A DNA stretch of 51,012 nucleotides from Comamonas sp. lk (GTDB lineage Bacteria > Pseudomonadota > Gammaproteobacteria > Burkholderiales > Burkholderiaceae_C), in assembly GCA_945860595.1 (NCBI GenBank), contig CAMAQV010000020.1, positions 1 to 51,012 of the forward strand, in the 5' to 3' direction. The position numbers and the translations under genes were made by a program. Positions 1-8,343 of this stretch are shown here, in pieces; position 1 is the stretch's first letter; every line of letters begins with the position of its first letter. The notes beneath the pieces are model-generated. The model saw nothing but the letters and a program-made list of their open reading frames with translations, had not been told where the DNA came from and made no database searches.

Positions 1-3000
1 TGCCACTGCACGGTCGCCAAAGCGGAGAGCTGCATGGTGCTCAAAGCCACCACGCCCGAGGTTTGCAGCAGCGCCACCTGATCGGTGAGCAAGACCGTGA
101 TTTGCGTGCTCGTCAGGTAGCCCACTTGGTTGGTCGCCAAAGCGACCCATTGCGCAGTGCCGATGGCCGATAGCTGATCCGAGCTGAGCGTGGCCACACT
201 GTTCTTGCCCAAGGCATTGAATTGCGAAGCACTCAGGGCGTAGATTTGCGCGGTGGTGATGGCGGCGATCTGCGTGGTCAACAGCGCGGCCACGTTGGAC
301 GTGTTCAGGCTTTGCAACTGCAGCGTGGTCAGCGCCGCGATCTGGGCGCTGCCCAGCGCGCTGGACTGGGCTGTACCCAGCGCGCGTATACCGGAGGTGG
401 TCAAGGCTTGCAGGTCTGCGGTCTCCAGGCTGCTGATCTGGCTGGTGCCCAGGGCGCGCAGCTGGCTGGTGGCCAGACCCTGCACCTGTATCTCGCTGAG
501 TGCAGTGATCTGCTGGGTGCTCAGAAAGCCGACGACTGCGGTGCTGATGGCAGCGACCTGCAGGGTGCTGAGCCGGCTGACTTGTCCGGTGTTCAGTGCC
601 CGCAGCTGCAGGCCCGACCATGTGGCGATGGCAGAGGTTCCTAGCGCCGCCAGATCCGCAGTTTGCAGCGCTGCCACCTGCACGGTGGTGAGCGCACGGG
701 CCTGGCTGGTGTCCAGTGCTGCGGCCTGCGCGGTGGTGAGGGCCACGACCTGGTTACTGCTCAGTGCGGCAATGCTGGTGGTGTTCAGCGCCGCTGTCTT
801 GGTGGTTTCCAGGGTAGCGACGGTGTCGGTCAGTATGGCCCCCAACTGCGCGCTCTTGAGCACAGCCATGTTGGCCGTACTCATCACAAGCCAGTTTGCC
901 GCACTGAGGGAGCGGATCTGTGTGGTCGACAGTGCTTGCAAGCCCGATGTGCTGAGTGCCTCTATGCTGCTGCTGCTCAAGGCAGCCAGTTGATCGGTTC
1001 GCAAGGCCGCAATCTGTCGCGACAACATGCCGCCGCTGAGGATGGCAGTGCCTAGGCTGGCGAGTTGCCCGGTGCTTAATGCCTGAATCTGTCCGGTGGA
1101 AATGGCAAGAAACACGGATACATCCAGGCCGACCATTTGCTCCGTGCTGAGGCTTTGAATCACCTGTGTGCTGAGCGCCGCAAAACTGTTGGTCTGAATT
1201 GCATTCAGCTGGGCGGTAGTCAATGCGCTGGCGCCGTCGGTGGAAAGGCCTAGGGCTTGTGCCGTGCCCAGCGCCGCCAATTGAAGAGTCTGTAGTCCGC
1301 TTACCAGCACCGTGGTCAGCGAGCCGATCACGGCGGTGCTGAGCGCCGCAAAATCGACGGTCTCTAATGCCCCGACTTGCACCGTATCGAAGCTGGCGAA
1401 TTGGCTGCTGCTGATGTTGCGAACCTGGCTGGACGTCAGCCCGGCAATTTGCCGGGTGGTCAAAGCAAGAAGCTGCGCAGTACCCACATACGGAATATTG
1501 CTGGTTGTTAGGGATGCCAGATCCGAGGTTTCCAGCGCGCTGATCTGGTTCGTCGTCAGTGCCGCAAGCCCGTCACTGCTGATGGCGGCCAAGTGCCGGC
1601 CGCTGAGCGCCACCATCTGCGTGGTGAGCAAAGACGCCAGTTGGTCTGTGCTCAGCGCGACAAATATCCCTGTGCCCAGGGTGAATATCTGCGTCGTAGT
1701 CAGGGTCTGAATTTGACCACTTGTCAGGCTTGCGGTTTGCGTGCTGGAAAGGGCATTCAGTTGCCCGGTTTGCAGCGACTTCAGCTGTTGTGCCGTGAGT
1801 GCTTGTAGTTCATCGGTTGTGAAGGCCAGTAACTGCGCCACGCCAAGACCTTGCAGTGCGTTTGTTGTGATCGCTGCAAGGTCTGCCGTCTCCAACACGC
1901 TGATCTGCGTGGTCGTGAGCGCACTGATGGCCGCGCTGCTCAGCGCCGCAGCCTGTTGCGTGGTGAGTGCGGTAATCTGGTCGGCGAGCAATGCGGCCAG
2001 GCTGTCGGTGCGCAAGGCCTGCACGGCTTTGCTGGAGAGGGCGGTCAAGTCCTCGGTCTCCAAGGCCATGATCTGGCTGTTGCTCAGCGCCCGCAACTGC
2101 GCCGTACTTAAGGCATTGGCCTGCTCTGTACTCAGCGCGGCGATGCCGGAGGAGGACAGCATGCGCAGTCCTGCCGTGCTGAAGGCTTGGATCCGGTCGG
2201 CAGACAGTGCTGCAACTTGCTGGGTTTGCAGCGCGGCAATGTGTGTGGTGGAGAGCGCCCGGATCTGGGCGTTGGAGAGGTTGGCAATTTGTACGGTGCT
2301 GAGGGCGTAAAACTGCGTGCTGGTCAGGGTTCGCAGCCCGGTGGTTCCCAGGGCCACGATCTGCTTGGTATTCAAAATCTTCACGCTGGCGTTGCCCAGC
2401 GAGGCCAGATCGCTGGTTTGCAGCGCGGAAAACTGGTCTTCGGTGAGTGCCTGCACCCAGTTCGAGCTCAGGCTGGCGTACTGGCGTGTTGTGAGTGCCA
2501 CGATCTGCGCGGTCGACAAAGCGGCGACGTTCAGCGTGGACAGGGCATTGACTTGCAGGTCCGCCAGCGCGGCCACCTGCTTGTCGCTCAGCGACGCCAA
2601 TTGGTCGGTACTCAAATTCCGGATGTTGCTGGTGCTCAGTGCAGCCACCTTGCCGGTTTGCAGCGCAGCAAGCTGATCCGTGGTGACCGACAAAAATGCA
2701 GTGTTGCTCAGGCTGGCGATTTGGCTGGTGGTCAAGGCGGCGATCTGCTTGGTGCCCAGGGCCACCAGCTGGAGGGTCAGCAGGCTGCGGAGGTTGACGG
2801 TGCTGATCACGGCCACATCGGCCACCTCAAGCGCCTCGATCTGGGATGTTTGCAGTGCCTGGAACAGGCTGGTACCCAGAGCGCCCACCTGCACGGTCGT
2901 AAGTGCAATGATCTGCGCGCTGCTCAGTGCTGCCAGGTTGGTGCTGCTCAGCACAGCCAGTTGCCCTGTGGTCAGTAAGCTGACTTGCGTGCTGCTGAGC

Positions 3001-5600
3001 GCAATGGCCTGGTCGGTTGTGAGTGCGGCAATGGCGCTGGTGCGCAGCTGAACGATGTCGGATGTCTCCAGGGCCATGATGTGGCTGCTCGACAAGGCCG
3101 ACACGACGGCGCTGCTGAGCCGAGCGGCTTGCGCCGATGTGAACGCGGCAACCTGGTCGGTGCTCAGCGCGCCGACCTGCAGACTGCTCAGGGCATTCAG
3201 GCTTACTGTGCTGAGTAGCGCAAAGTCCTGCGTTTGCAGGCTCCCGATTTGCACCGTGTCCAGCGCCTTTAATGCGCTGGAACCCAGGTATGTCGCCTGG
3301 GCGGTGGTCAAGGCCACCAGCTGGTCGGTAGTCAGTGCTGCAAACTGCACGGCTGTGAGCGCCGCAAGCTGTTTGGCGTTCAGCACCGCAAACTGGTTGG
3401 TTTGCAGTGATACCAGCTGCTGCGTTATCAGCCCGGCTATCTGGAGTGTGGCAAGTGCAGCAACATCTGTGGTCTCAAGGGCGGCAATTTGCGCGAAAGA
3501 GAGGGCGTTGAGGCTGCTGGTACCGAGGCTGGCCACCTGGTCCGAGCGCAGCGCCACGATTTGGCTGGTCCCGAGTGCCAGCATCTGGTCGGTGCTGAGT
3601 GCGCGAATGGCTGGGTTCGTCAATGCGCCCAGGTTGGTCGTGTTCAGAGCGGCGAGTTGGGTGGTTCCCAGCGCGACCAACTGTGTTGTCGCTATTGCAT
3701 AGGCCTGGGTACTGCTCAGGTTGGCAATTTGGCTGGTTGTTAGTGCAGCAATTTGGTCTGATCCCAGGTAGCGCAGCGCGCTGCTCGCGAGCACCGCCAT
3801 GTCGCGGGTTTCCAGCGCCGCGATTTGAATGGTGCTGAGCGCTTTAATAGTCGATTGCGTCAGAAATGCAATTTGCAGCGTACTCAGTCCAGCGATTTGG
3901 CTCTCTGATAAGGCGCCTAGACTGCCGGAGTCCAGGCCGGCGATTTGCGCCGTGCTTAAGGTTCCAATCTGTCCCGTGCTGAGCACAGCCCACTGGGATG
4001 CGCCCAAGGCATTGAGTTGGCGGGTGGATAGGGCAGTGGTCTGGGTGGTATCCAGACCGGTGATTTGCGCAGTTCCTAGCGCCCGGATCTGGTCGGTGGT
4101 GAAGGCCGTTGCCAGCGCCGTACCCAGGGCCCGCAGGTTGCTGGTAGTCAGGGCGGCCAGGTCGCTTGTTTCCAAGGCCTTGAGTTGATCAGCTTTCAAG
4201 GCCACGGTTTGCAGCGCGCTCAGTGCCAGCGCCTGGCTGGTGCCCAGTGCCGTGATTTGCGTCGTGAGCAAAGCTTGTATCGCGGTGGTGCTCAGTGCAG
4301 CAAAGTCTGTTGTCTCCAGCGCTGCTATCTGTTCCACGCCCAGACTCTGGATTTGGGCCGTCGTCAGTGCCTTGGCCTGCAAGGAGCTCAGACCTGCGAT
4401 CTGGTCCGTACTCAGGGCGTAGGTGGCGATGGTTGTCAGTGCGGCCAATGCGCGAACCGCCAGACCCACGAGCTGCTGGGTGCTCAGACCGCTGATCTGG
4501 TTGGCGTCCAGCACCGCCGCCTGGCTCGTGGTCATGGCTATTACGGTGCGCGAACTCAGCGCGGCAATCTGCGCGGTGTTCAGGGCTTGCAAGGCGCTTG
4601 TGCGCATCGCTGCAAAGTCCCGCGTCTCCAGCGCGGCCAGCTGGGCCGTTCCCAGCGCCAAGGATTGCACGCCGGTCAAGGCAGACGCCTGGCTAGTTGT
4701 CAGGCCGATCACCTGCGCCGTCGTCATGGCCGCCACGCTGTCGGCAGCCAGCACAGCCAGGTCGGCAGTCTCCAGAGCCGCAATCTGCCAGGTGCCCAAG
4801 CTACTCAGCTGCGTGCCGGTCAATGCGGCGCTCTGGCTGTTCGTCAAGGCCACGATCGCCGCTGTGCTGAGGGCCACTATTTGCAGCGTGGTCAGTGCCT
4901 GGATCGAATCGGTGGAGAGCGAGGCGAAGTCGCGGGTCTCCAGGCCGGTGATTTGCAGCGTGGTCAAGCCCTGCGCCTGGCCTGTGGTCAGTGCCGCTAC
5001 CTGAGGCGCTCGGAGACCGGCAATTTGCAGGGTGCCCAGCGCGGCCAGCGCGGCGGTCGACAGCGACGCAATGTCCGATGTCTCCAAGGCGGCCAGCTGC
5101 TGCGTGCTCAGCGAAACCAGCTGCGCCGCGCCCAGCGCTGCGGCCTGCGCGGTGCTGATGCTGACCAATTGCACCGTGCCCAGCGCAGCCAGCGAAGCGG
5201 TCGACAGCGATGCGATGTCCGCAGTCTCCAAGGCCACCAATTGCTGCGTTGTCAGCGACATCAGCTGCGTGGTACCCAGTGCCGCCGCCTGCGCGGTGCT
5301 GATGCCCACCAGCTGTATGGTGCTCAAGCTGCCCAGGCTGGCCGTGCCCAGCGCCTGCCAGGCCACGGTGTTGAGGGATGCCAGGTCTTCGGTTTCCAGG
5401 CTTGCAAGCTGGATGGTCGTCAGCGCATTGAGCTGCGCGCTGTCCAAAACGGCCGCCTGGTTCGTGGTTAAAGCCGGAATTTGGACCGCCGTTAGCGCTT
5501 GAATTAAGGACGAGCTCCACCCCGCCAGCTCGGAGGTCGTGATGGCGGCGAGCTCCGTGTTGGTCAAAGCCACTACCTGGGTGGTCGTGGTGGTCGTCAT
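1..5600 (-). CDS. Giant octapeptide-repeat protein, 5' part (runs off the left edge)
   Basis: The minus strand is open from an ATG at 5600 to the window edge: at least 1,866 codons, no stop. An in-frame TGA lies four codons upstream, at 5612-5610, so translation cannot begin earlier; no clear ribosome binding site is visible. Nearly the whole product is an 8-residue repeat, L-[TSG]-T-x-Q-[LIVA]-x-[AGS] (24 bp), for example LSTQQLAA or LTTLQITG, roughly 230 copies. About 18 octads are an acidic variant (LETxD, e.g. LETADIAS), spaced 6 or 7 octads apart near the 5' end and less evenly later. There is no signal peptide and no transmembrane segment in the visible part. Similar repeats occur in very large Comamonadaceae proteins, often auto-annotated as heme utilisation or adhesin proteins. 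A surface or secreted (possibly type I/RTX) role is an inference; the C terminus that would decide it is outside the window. The long plus-strand frames here are periodic shadows. Confidence 0.85.
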   Translation of the reverse strand, partial: MTTTTTTQVVALTNTELAAITTSELAGWSSSLIQALTAVQIPALTTNQAAVLDSAQLNALTTIQLASLETEDLASLNTVAWQALGTASLGSLSTIQLVGISTAQAAALGTTQLMSLTTQQLVALETADIASLSTASLAALGTVQLVSISTAQAAALGAAQLVSLSTQQLAALETSDIASLSTAALAALGTLQIAGLRAPQVAALTTGQAQGLTTLQITGLETRDFASLSTDSIQALTTLQIVALSTAAIVALTNSQSAALTGTQLSSLGTWQIAALETADLAVLAADSVAAMTTAQVIGLTTSQASALTGVQSLALGTAQLAALETRDFAAMRTSALQALNTAQIAALSSRTVIAMTTSQAAVLDANQISGLSTQQLVGLAVRALAALTTIATYALSTDQIAGLSSLQAKALTTAQIQSLGVEQIAALETTDFAALSTTAIQALLTTQITALGTSQALALSALQTVALKADQLKALETSDLAALTTSNLRALGTALATAFTTDQIRALGTAQITGLDTTQTTALSTRQLNALGASQWAVLSTGQIGTLSTAQIAGLDSGSLGALSESQIAGLSTLQIAFLTQSTIKALSTIQIAALETRDMAVLASSALRYLGSDQIAALTTSQIANLSSTQAYAIATTQLVALGTTQLAALNTTNLGALTNPAIRALSTDQMLALGTSQIVALRSDQVASLGTSSLNALSFAQIAALETTDVAALATLQIAGLITQQLVSLQTNQFAVLNAKQLAALTAVQFAALTTDQLVALTTAQATYLGSSALKALDTVQIGSLQTQDFALLSTVSLNALSSLQVGALSTDQVAAFTSAQAARLSSAVVSALSSSHIMALETSDIVQLRTSAIAALTTDQAIALSSTQVSLLTTGQLAVLSSTNLAALSSAQIIALTTVQVGALGTSLFQALQTSQIEALEVADVAVISTVNLRSLLTLQLVALGTKQIAALTTSQIASLSNTAFLSVTTDQLAALQTGKVAALSTSNIRNLSTDQLASLSDKQVAALADLQVNALSTLNVAALSTAQIVALTTRQYASLSSNWVQALTEDQFSALQTSDLASLGNASVKILNTKQIVALGTTGLRTLTSTQFYALSTVQIANLSNAQIRALSTTHIAALQTQQVAALSADRIQAFSTAGLRMLSSSGIAALSTEQANALSTAQLRALSNSQIMALETEDLTALSSKAVQALRTDSLAALLADQITALTTQQAAALSSAAISALTTTQISVLETADLAAITTNALQGLGVAQLLAFTTDELQALTAQQLKSLQTGQLNALSSTQTASLTSGQIQTLTTTQIFTLGTGIFVALSTDQLASLLTTQMVALSGRHLAAISSDGLAALTTNQISALETSDLASLTTSNIPYVGTAQLLALTTRQIAGLTSSQVRNISSSQFASFDTVQVGALETVDFAALSTAVIGSLTTVLVSGLQTLQLAALGTAQALGLSTDGASALTTAQLNAIQTNSFAALSTQVIQSLSTEQMVGLDVSVFLAISTGQIQALSTGQLASLGTAILSGGMLSRQIAALRTDQLAALSSSSIEALSTSGLQALSTTQIRSLSAANWLVMSTANMAVLKSAQLGAILTDTVATLETTKTAALNTTSIAALSSNQVVALTTAQAAALDTSQARALTTVQVAALQTADLAALGTSAIATWSGLQLRALNTGQVSRLSTLQVAAISTAVVGFLSTQQITALSEIQVQGLATSQLRALGTSQISSLETADLQALTTSGIRALGTAQSSALGSAQIAALTTLQLQSLNTSNVAALLTTQIAAITTAQIYALSASQFNALGKNSVATLSSDQLSAIGTAQWVALATNQVGYLTSTQITVLLTDQVALLQTSGVVALSTMQLSALATVQW
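5032..5319. repeat. Two tandem 144-bp modules inside the giant repeat gene
   Basis: Units 5032-5175 and 5176-5319 are closely similar copies of a six-octad (48-residue) module. Each contains one acidic octad (LETSDIAS or LETADIAS), then LSTQQLAA/LTTQQLVA, LGAAQLVS/LGTTQLMS and ISTAQAAA in the same order. This shows a higher-order repeat built on the 24-bp unit, probably from recent tandem duplication. Confidence 0.8.
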
Positions 5601-5853
5601 GTCAAGGGCTCAGCGGCATTTTTTCCAACGTGGGTGTGACCAGGCGTGTCCGGGTGGCGGTTTGAGAATGCAGTTTCACGCCATCTTTATCGGCACGGCC
5701 ACAGACAACTTGAGCGCATGTGCGTTCGTATGTCATTTTCCAGGGAAAGGGCGCTGCTTTTACGAGACGTTACACCCGTTAACACCCGATTACGCCTTGC
5801 CCAAACTGCCGGATCGGGAGTCCGTTGGCAGCGGCTGTGGCCCCACCAGCCCC
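5601..5853 (-). promoter_or_regulatory. Leader region of the giant repeat gene with a short direct repeat
   Basis: This is the only non-coding stretch between the Anbu gene and the giant gene, both on the minus strand. On the plus strand it holds GTTACACCC (5769-5777) directly followed by GTTAACACCC (5778-5787), a tandem direct repeat about 180 bp upstream of the start codon that could bind a regulator. I see no convincing -35/-10 pair and no strong terminator with a T-run after the Anbu stop, so read-through from the Anbu operon is possible. The regulatory role is inference. Confidence 0.3.
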
Positions 5854-6585
5854 TCAGCGCAGCCAGCCCGGCTCCGGCAGTTCGTTGAAAACGCGGCGCA
5901 GGCCCTGGCTCCAATCGGTGCGCAATTGGCGGAAATAGGCGTCGTCGGCGTCGATGCGGTGGCGCATGGCTACAGCGAATTGGTCACGCCGCACCAGGGC
6001 CAGGTCAATCGGCAGGCCCACACTCAAATTGCTCTTGATGGTCGAGTCAAACGAGACCAGCGCGCATTTGACCGCCTCGTACAGCGGCAGTGCGGGCTGC
6101 ACCACGCGGTCCAGAATCGGTTTGCCGTACTTGCTCTCGCCGATCTGGAAGAAAGCGGTATCGGCCGTGGTCTCGATGAAATTGCCTTGCGGGTAGACCA
6201 GAAACAACCGGGGTTCCTCGCCGCGCAGTTGGCCGCCGAGCAAAAAGGTGGCGGAAAAATCGACGTCGGTCTGCCCCATGGACTCTTCTTGGGTGCGGCT
6301 GACCACCGCACGCAGATGCTTGCCCAGCAACTCCGCCACCGAAAATACCGAATCCATGGCGGTGAGCGGCGTGTCCGTGTGCTTGGCGTGGGCTTTGAGG
6401 CGGCTGACCACTTGCTGGGTGGTGGCGAGGTTGCCGCTGTTGAGCAGCACCAGCACGCCCTGGCCGGTCTGCTCGAAAACCGTCATTTTGCAAAAGCTCG
6501 ACACATGGTCAAGCCCGGCATTGGTGCGCGAATCCGAGGCGAACAGCATGCCCTCGTCCAGCGACATGGCTACGCAGTAGGTCAT
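5854..6585 (-). CDS. Anbu proteasome-like peptidase
   Basis: A 243-residue protein of the Anbu (ancestral beta subunit) family, related to the 20S proteasome beta subunit and HslV. It begins MTYCVAMS, so removal of Met would expose Thr2 as the N-terminal nucleophile. Asp18 in ASDSRTNAG and Lys33 in FCKM match the proteasome Thr1/Asp17/Lys33 arrangement. Length is typical of Anbu and there is no propeptide or signal sequence, so it should act in the cytoplasm. It is the last gene of a four-gene run (ATP-grasp, alpha-E, transglutaminase-like, Anbu), 7 bp after the transglutaminase-like gene. This is the conserved neighbourhood of Anbu. The family's substrate is not established, and any link to peptide synthesis by the ATP-grasp protein is inference from context. 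Confidence 0.92.
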   Translation of the reverse strand: MTYCVAMSLDEGMLFASDSRTNAGLDHVSSFCKMTVFEQTGQGVLVLLNSGNLATTQQVVSRLKAHAKHTDTPLTAMDSVFSVAELLGKHLRAVVSRTQEESMGQTDVDFSATFLLGGQLRGEEPRLFLVYPQGNFIETTADTAFFQIGESKYGKPILDRVVQPALPLYEAVKCALVSFDSTIKSNLSVGLPIDLALVRRDQFAVAMRHRIDADDAYFRQLRTDWSQGLRRVFNELPEPGWLR

Positions 6586-6592
6586 AGAAAAG

Positions 6593-7396
6593 CTATTGTT
6601 GCGACGAAAGCTGCGACTCTACCTGAGCGAAGCTGCGCATGGACTCGGTGCCGCCGCCCGTGCGTACGCCGCGCACCGGGCAGGTGTCGGCGTAGTCCAT
6701 GCCCTGGGCCAGGCGGATGTGCTCGGCCCCGGCGCTGCGCGAGTTGCTCACGTCAAAGCCGACCCAGCGCTCGCCCATCCAAACCTCGGCCCAGGCGTGG
6801 CTGGCCACATGGCCCTGGTCGTTGGAGAGGATGTAGCCGCTCACATAGCGCGCTGCCAGACCCATGCTGCGGGCGCAGGCCAGAAACACATGGGTGTGGT
6901 CCTGGCAGACGCCACGACCGGTGGCAAAAGCCTGCGCTGCGGTGTCGCCTACTTTGGTATGGCCACTGGCATAGGGCATACGGTCAATCAGCGCCAGCAT
7001 CAGGTCGTGCAAGCCCATGAAGGGGCGGGTGCGTATGGTGTGCGCCATCGGGCTTGCAAATTCCAGTATCGCGGGGTCCATCAGCGTGAGCGCCGTGGGG
7101 CGCATAAAGACCTCCAGCGGCATGGGCCCGAGCGATTCGCCCAGGTCGCCGTCGCGCACATCGACCACGCCTTGGGCGCAGATCAGGATGCTGTCGTGCG
7201 GCTGGTCCAGCACCAGGGTGCGGCACAGGTTGCCAAAGCCGTCTGTCCAGGCCCGTGCCGGGGCGGGCAAATCCAAGTTCCAGTGGATGACGGTCTGGCG
7301 CGCGTTGTTCGGCGGGCTGATGCGCAGGGTTTGCACGCTGCGCCGGACCGGCTGCTCGTAGTGGTAGCTGGTCTCATGGCGGACCCGGATGCTCAT
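6593..7396 (-). CDS. Transglutaminase-like cysteine protease of the Anbu cluster
   Basis: Product of 267 residues starting MSIRVRHETSYHYEQPV, typical of the bacterial transglutaminase-like N-terminal region followed by the transglutaminase core. The presumed catalytic triad is visible: Cys in GVCQDHTH, His in SHAWAEVW and Asp in VGFDVSN. The ATG at 7396 overlaps the stop of the alpha-E gene by 4 bp (ATGA), which is why I reject the longer frame starting at 7609. In this context the protein is probably a peptidase or amidase, not a cross-linking enzyme. It belongs to the same operon as Anbu and the ATP-grasp protein; the substrate is unknown. Confidence 0.9.
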   Translation of the reverse strand: MSIRVRHETSYHYEQPVRRSVQTLRISPPNNARQTVIHWNLDLPAPARAWTDGFGNLCRTLVLDQPHDSILICAQGVVDVRDGDLGESLGPMPLEVFMRPTALTLMDPAILEFASPMAHTIRTRPFMGLHDLMLALIDRMPYASGHTKVGDTAAQAFATGRGVCQDHTHVFLACARSMGLAARYVSGYILSNDQGHVASHAWAEVWMGERWVGFDVSNSRSAGAEHIRLAQGMDYADTCPVRGVRTGGGTESMRSFAQVESQLSSQQ

Positions 7397-8343
7397 GCCA
7401 GGGTTTCCAGGTAGTCGGTGTGCACGGCGTTGGCCAGCGCGATGGTGTCTTTCACAAAATTTTCCAAATAGGTCTCCAAGCCGCTGGCATAGACCTCTTG
7501 CAGACTGCCGAACTGCAGTTTGGCCAACAACTCCGCCGCGTGGCGTCGCGCCATGCGTCCGGAGCGCTGTGGCAAGCGGTCCAGGATCTGGCGTGAAATA
7601 TCGGTGCAAAACAGCAGCGAGCGGGGGAATCCGGGGTTAAAGATCAGCAACTCAGCGACCCGGTCGGGGTTGATGGCATCGCGGTAGGTGTCGCGGTAGG
7701 CCTCCAGCGCACTGACCGAGCGCAGCACCGCGCCCAGACGGTAGTAGTCGTCTACCAAATCAGTGCCGCCCTCGCGTTGTACCCGGGTTTTGACCGACAG
7801 GATGCGCGCCGTGTTGTCGGCGCGCTCAATGTGCGTGCCCAGGCGGATGAAGTGGTAGGGCTGGTCGCGCTGGATGGTGGCAAATGTCACCCCCCGAAAC
7901 AGGTGGGAGCGTTCCTTGACCCATTCAAAAAACGCCGTGTCTGCCGCCGGTTTACGTCCGCGCGATGCGCTTTGCCGCTGCATCAGACCCATCCAGGTGT
8001 CATTGATGCATTCCCACATTTCGGCGGTCATCGCGCCGCGTACTGCGCGGGCATTCTCTCGGCTGGTTTTGATGCAGTTGACGATAGAGGAGGGGTGGCT
8101 CTCATCCCAGGCCAGAAACTGCGCCACCTGGTCGGCGCGGGTGGCCCGGCCCGTAGTCTGAAAAGCCGCCACGGTGTCGGTGATCACCAGCGGCTCCAGT
8201 GCGGCTTCCGCCGCTTCACGCGGGCCATTGTGCGAAGAGAGCATCGCCAGTGACTGGCCCACATCCAAAATCCGGGCCATGTTCTCGGCGCGCTCCAGGT
8301 AGCGCGACATCCAATACAACTGGGCGGCAACGCGTGACAGCAT
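7393..8343 (-). CDS. Alpha-E domain protein (DUF403)
   Basis: A 316-residue helical protein beginning MLSRVAAQLYWMSRYLERAENMARIL, the hallmark N terminus of the alpha-E family (DUF403). It also has the family's internal HFIRLGTHIERADNTARIL segment, which resembles the N terminus and suggests an internal duplication. The start overlaps the upstream ATP-grasp stop by one base (TAATG) and the end overlaps the transglutaminase-like start by 4 bp, so translation is coupled. Alpha-E proteins nearly always accompany circularly permuted ATP-grasp proteins and are thought to act with them in making or modifying a peptide; the biochemical role is unknown. Confidence 0.9.
   Translation of the reverse strand: MLSRVAAQLYWMSRYLERAENMARILDVGQSLAMLSSHNGPREAAEAALEPLVITDTVAAFQTTGRATRADQVAQFLAWDESHPSSIVNCIKTSRENARAVRGAMTAEMWECINDTWMGLMQRQSASRGRKPAADTAFFEWVKERSHLFRGVTFATIQRDQPYHFIRLGTHIERADNTARILSVKTRVQREGGTDLVDDYYRLGAVLRSVSALEAYRDTYRDAINPDRVAELLIFNPGFPRSLLFCTDISRQILDRLPQRSGRMARRHAAELLAKLQFGSLQEVYASGLETYLENFVKDTIALANAVHTDYLETLA

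Noticed and set aside
222-5502. Many long plus-strand ORFs, up to 428 codons (4185-5471), rich in Gln/Gly/Arg or Ala/Val/Ser
   Set aside because: They are shadows of the minus-strand 24-bp repeat. A period divisible by three keeps all frames open for long runs, and these peptides only mirror the repeat.
1-5600. CRISPR array or satellite DNA
   Set aside because: The repeats are imperfect, directly adjacent without spacers, multiples of 24 bp, and keep one minus-strand frame open throughout, so they are coding.
5539-7020. Plus-strand ORF of 493 codons
   Set aside because: Antisense to the Anbu and transglutaminase-like genes, which have clear catalytic motifs on the minus strand.
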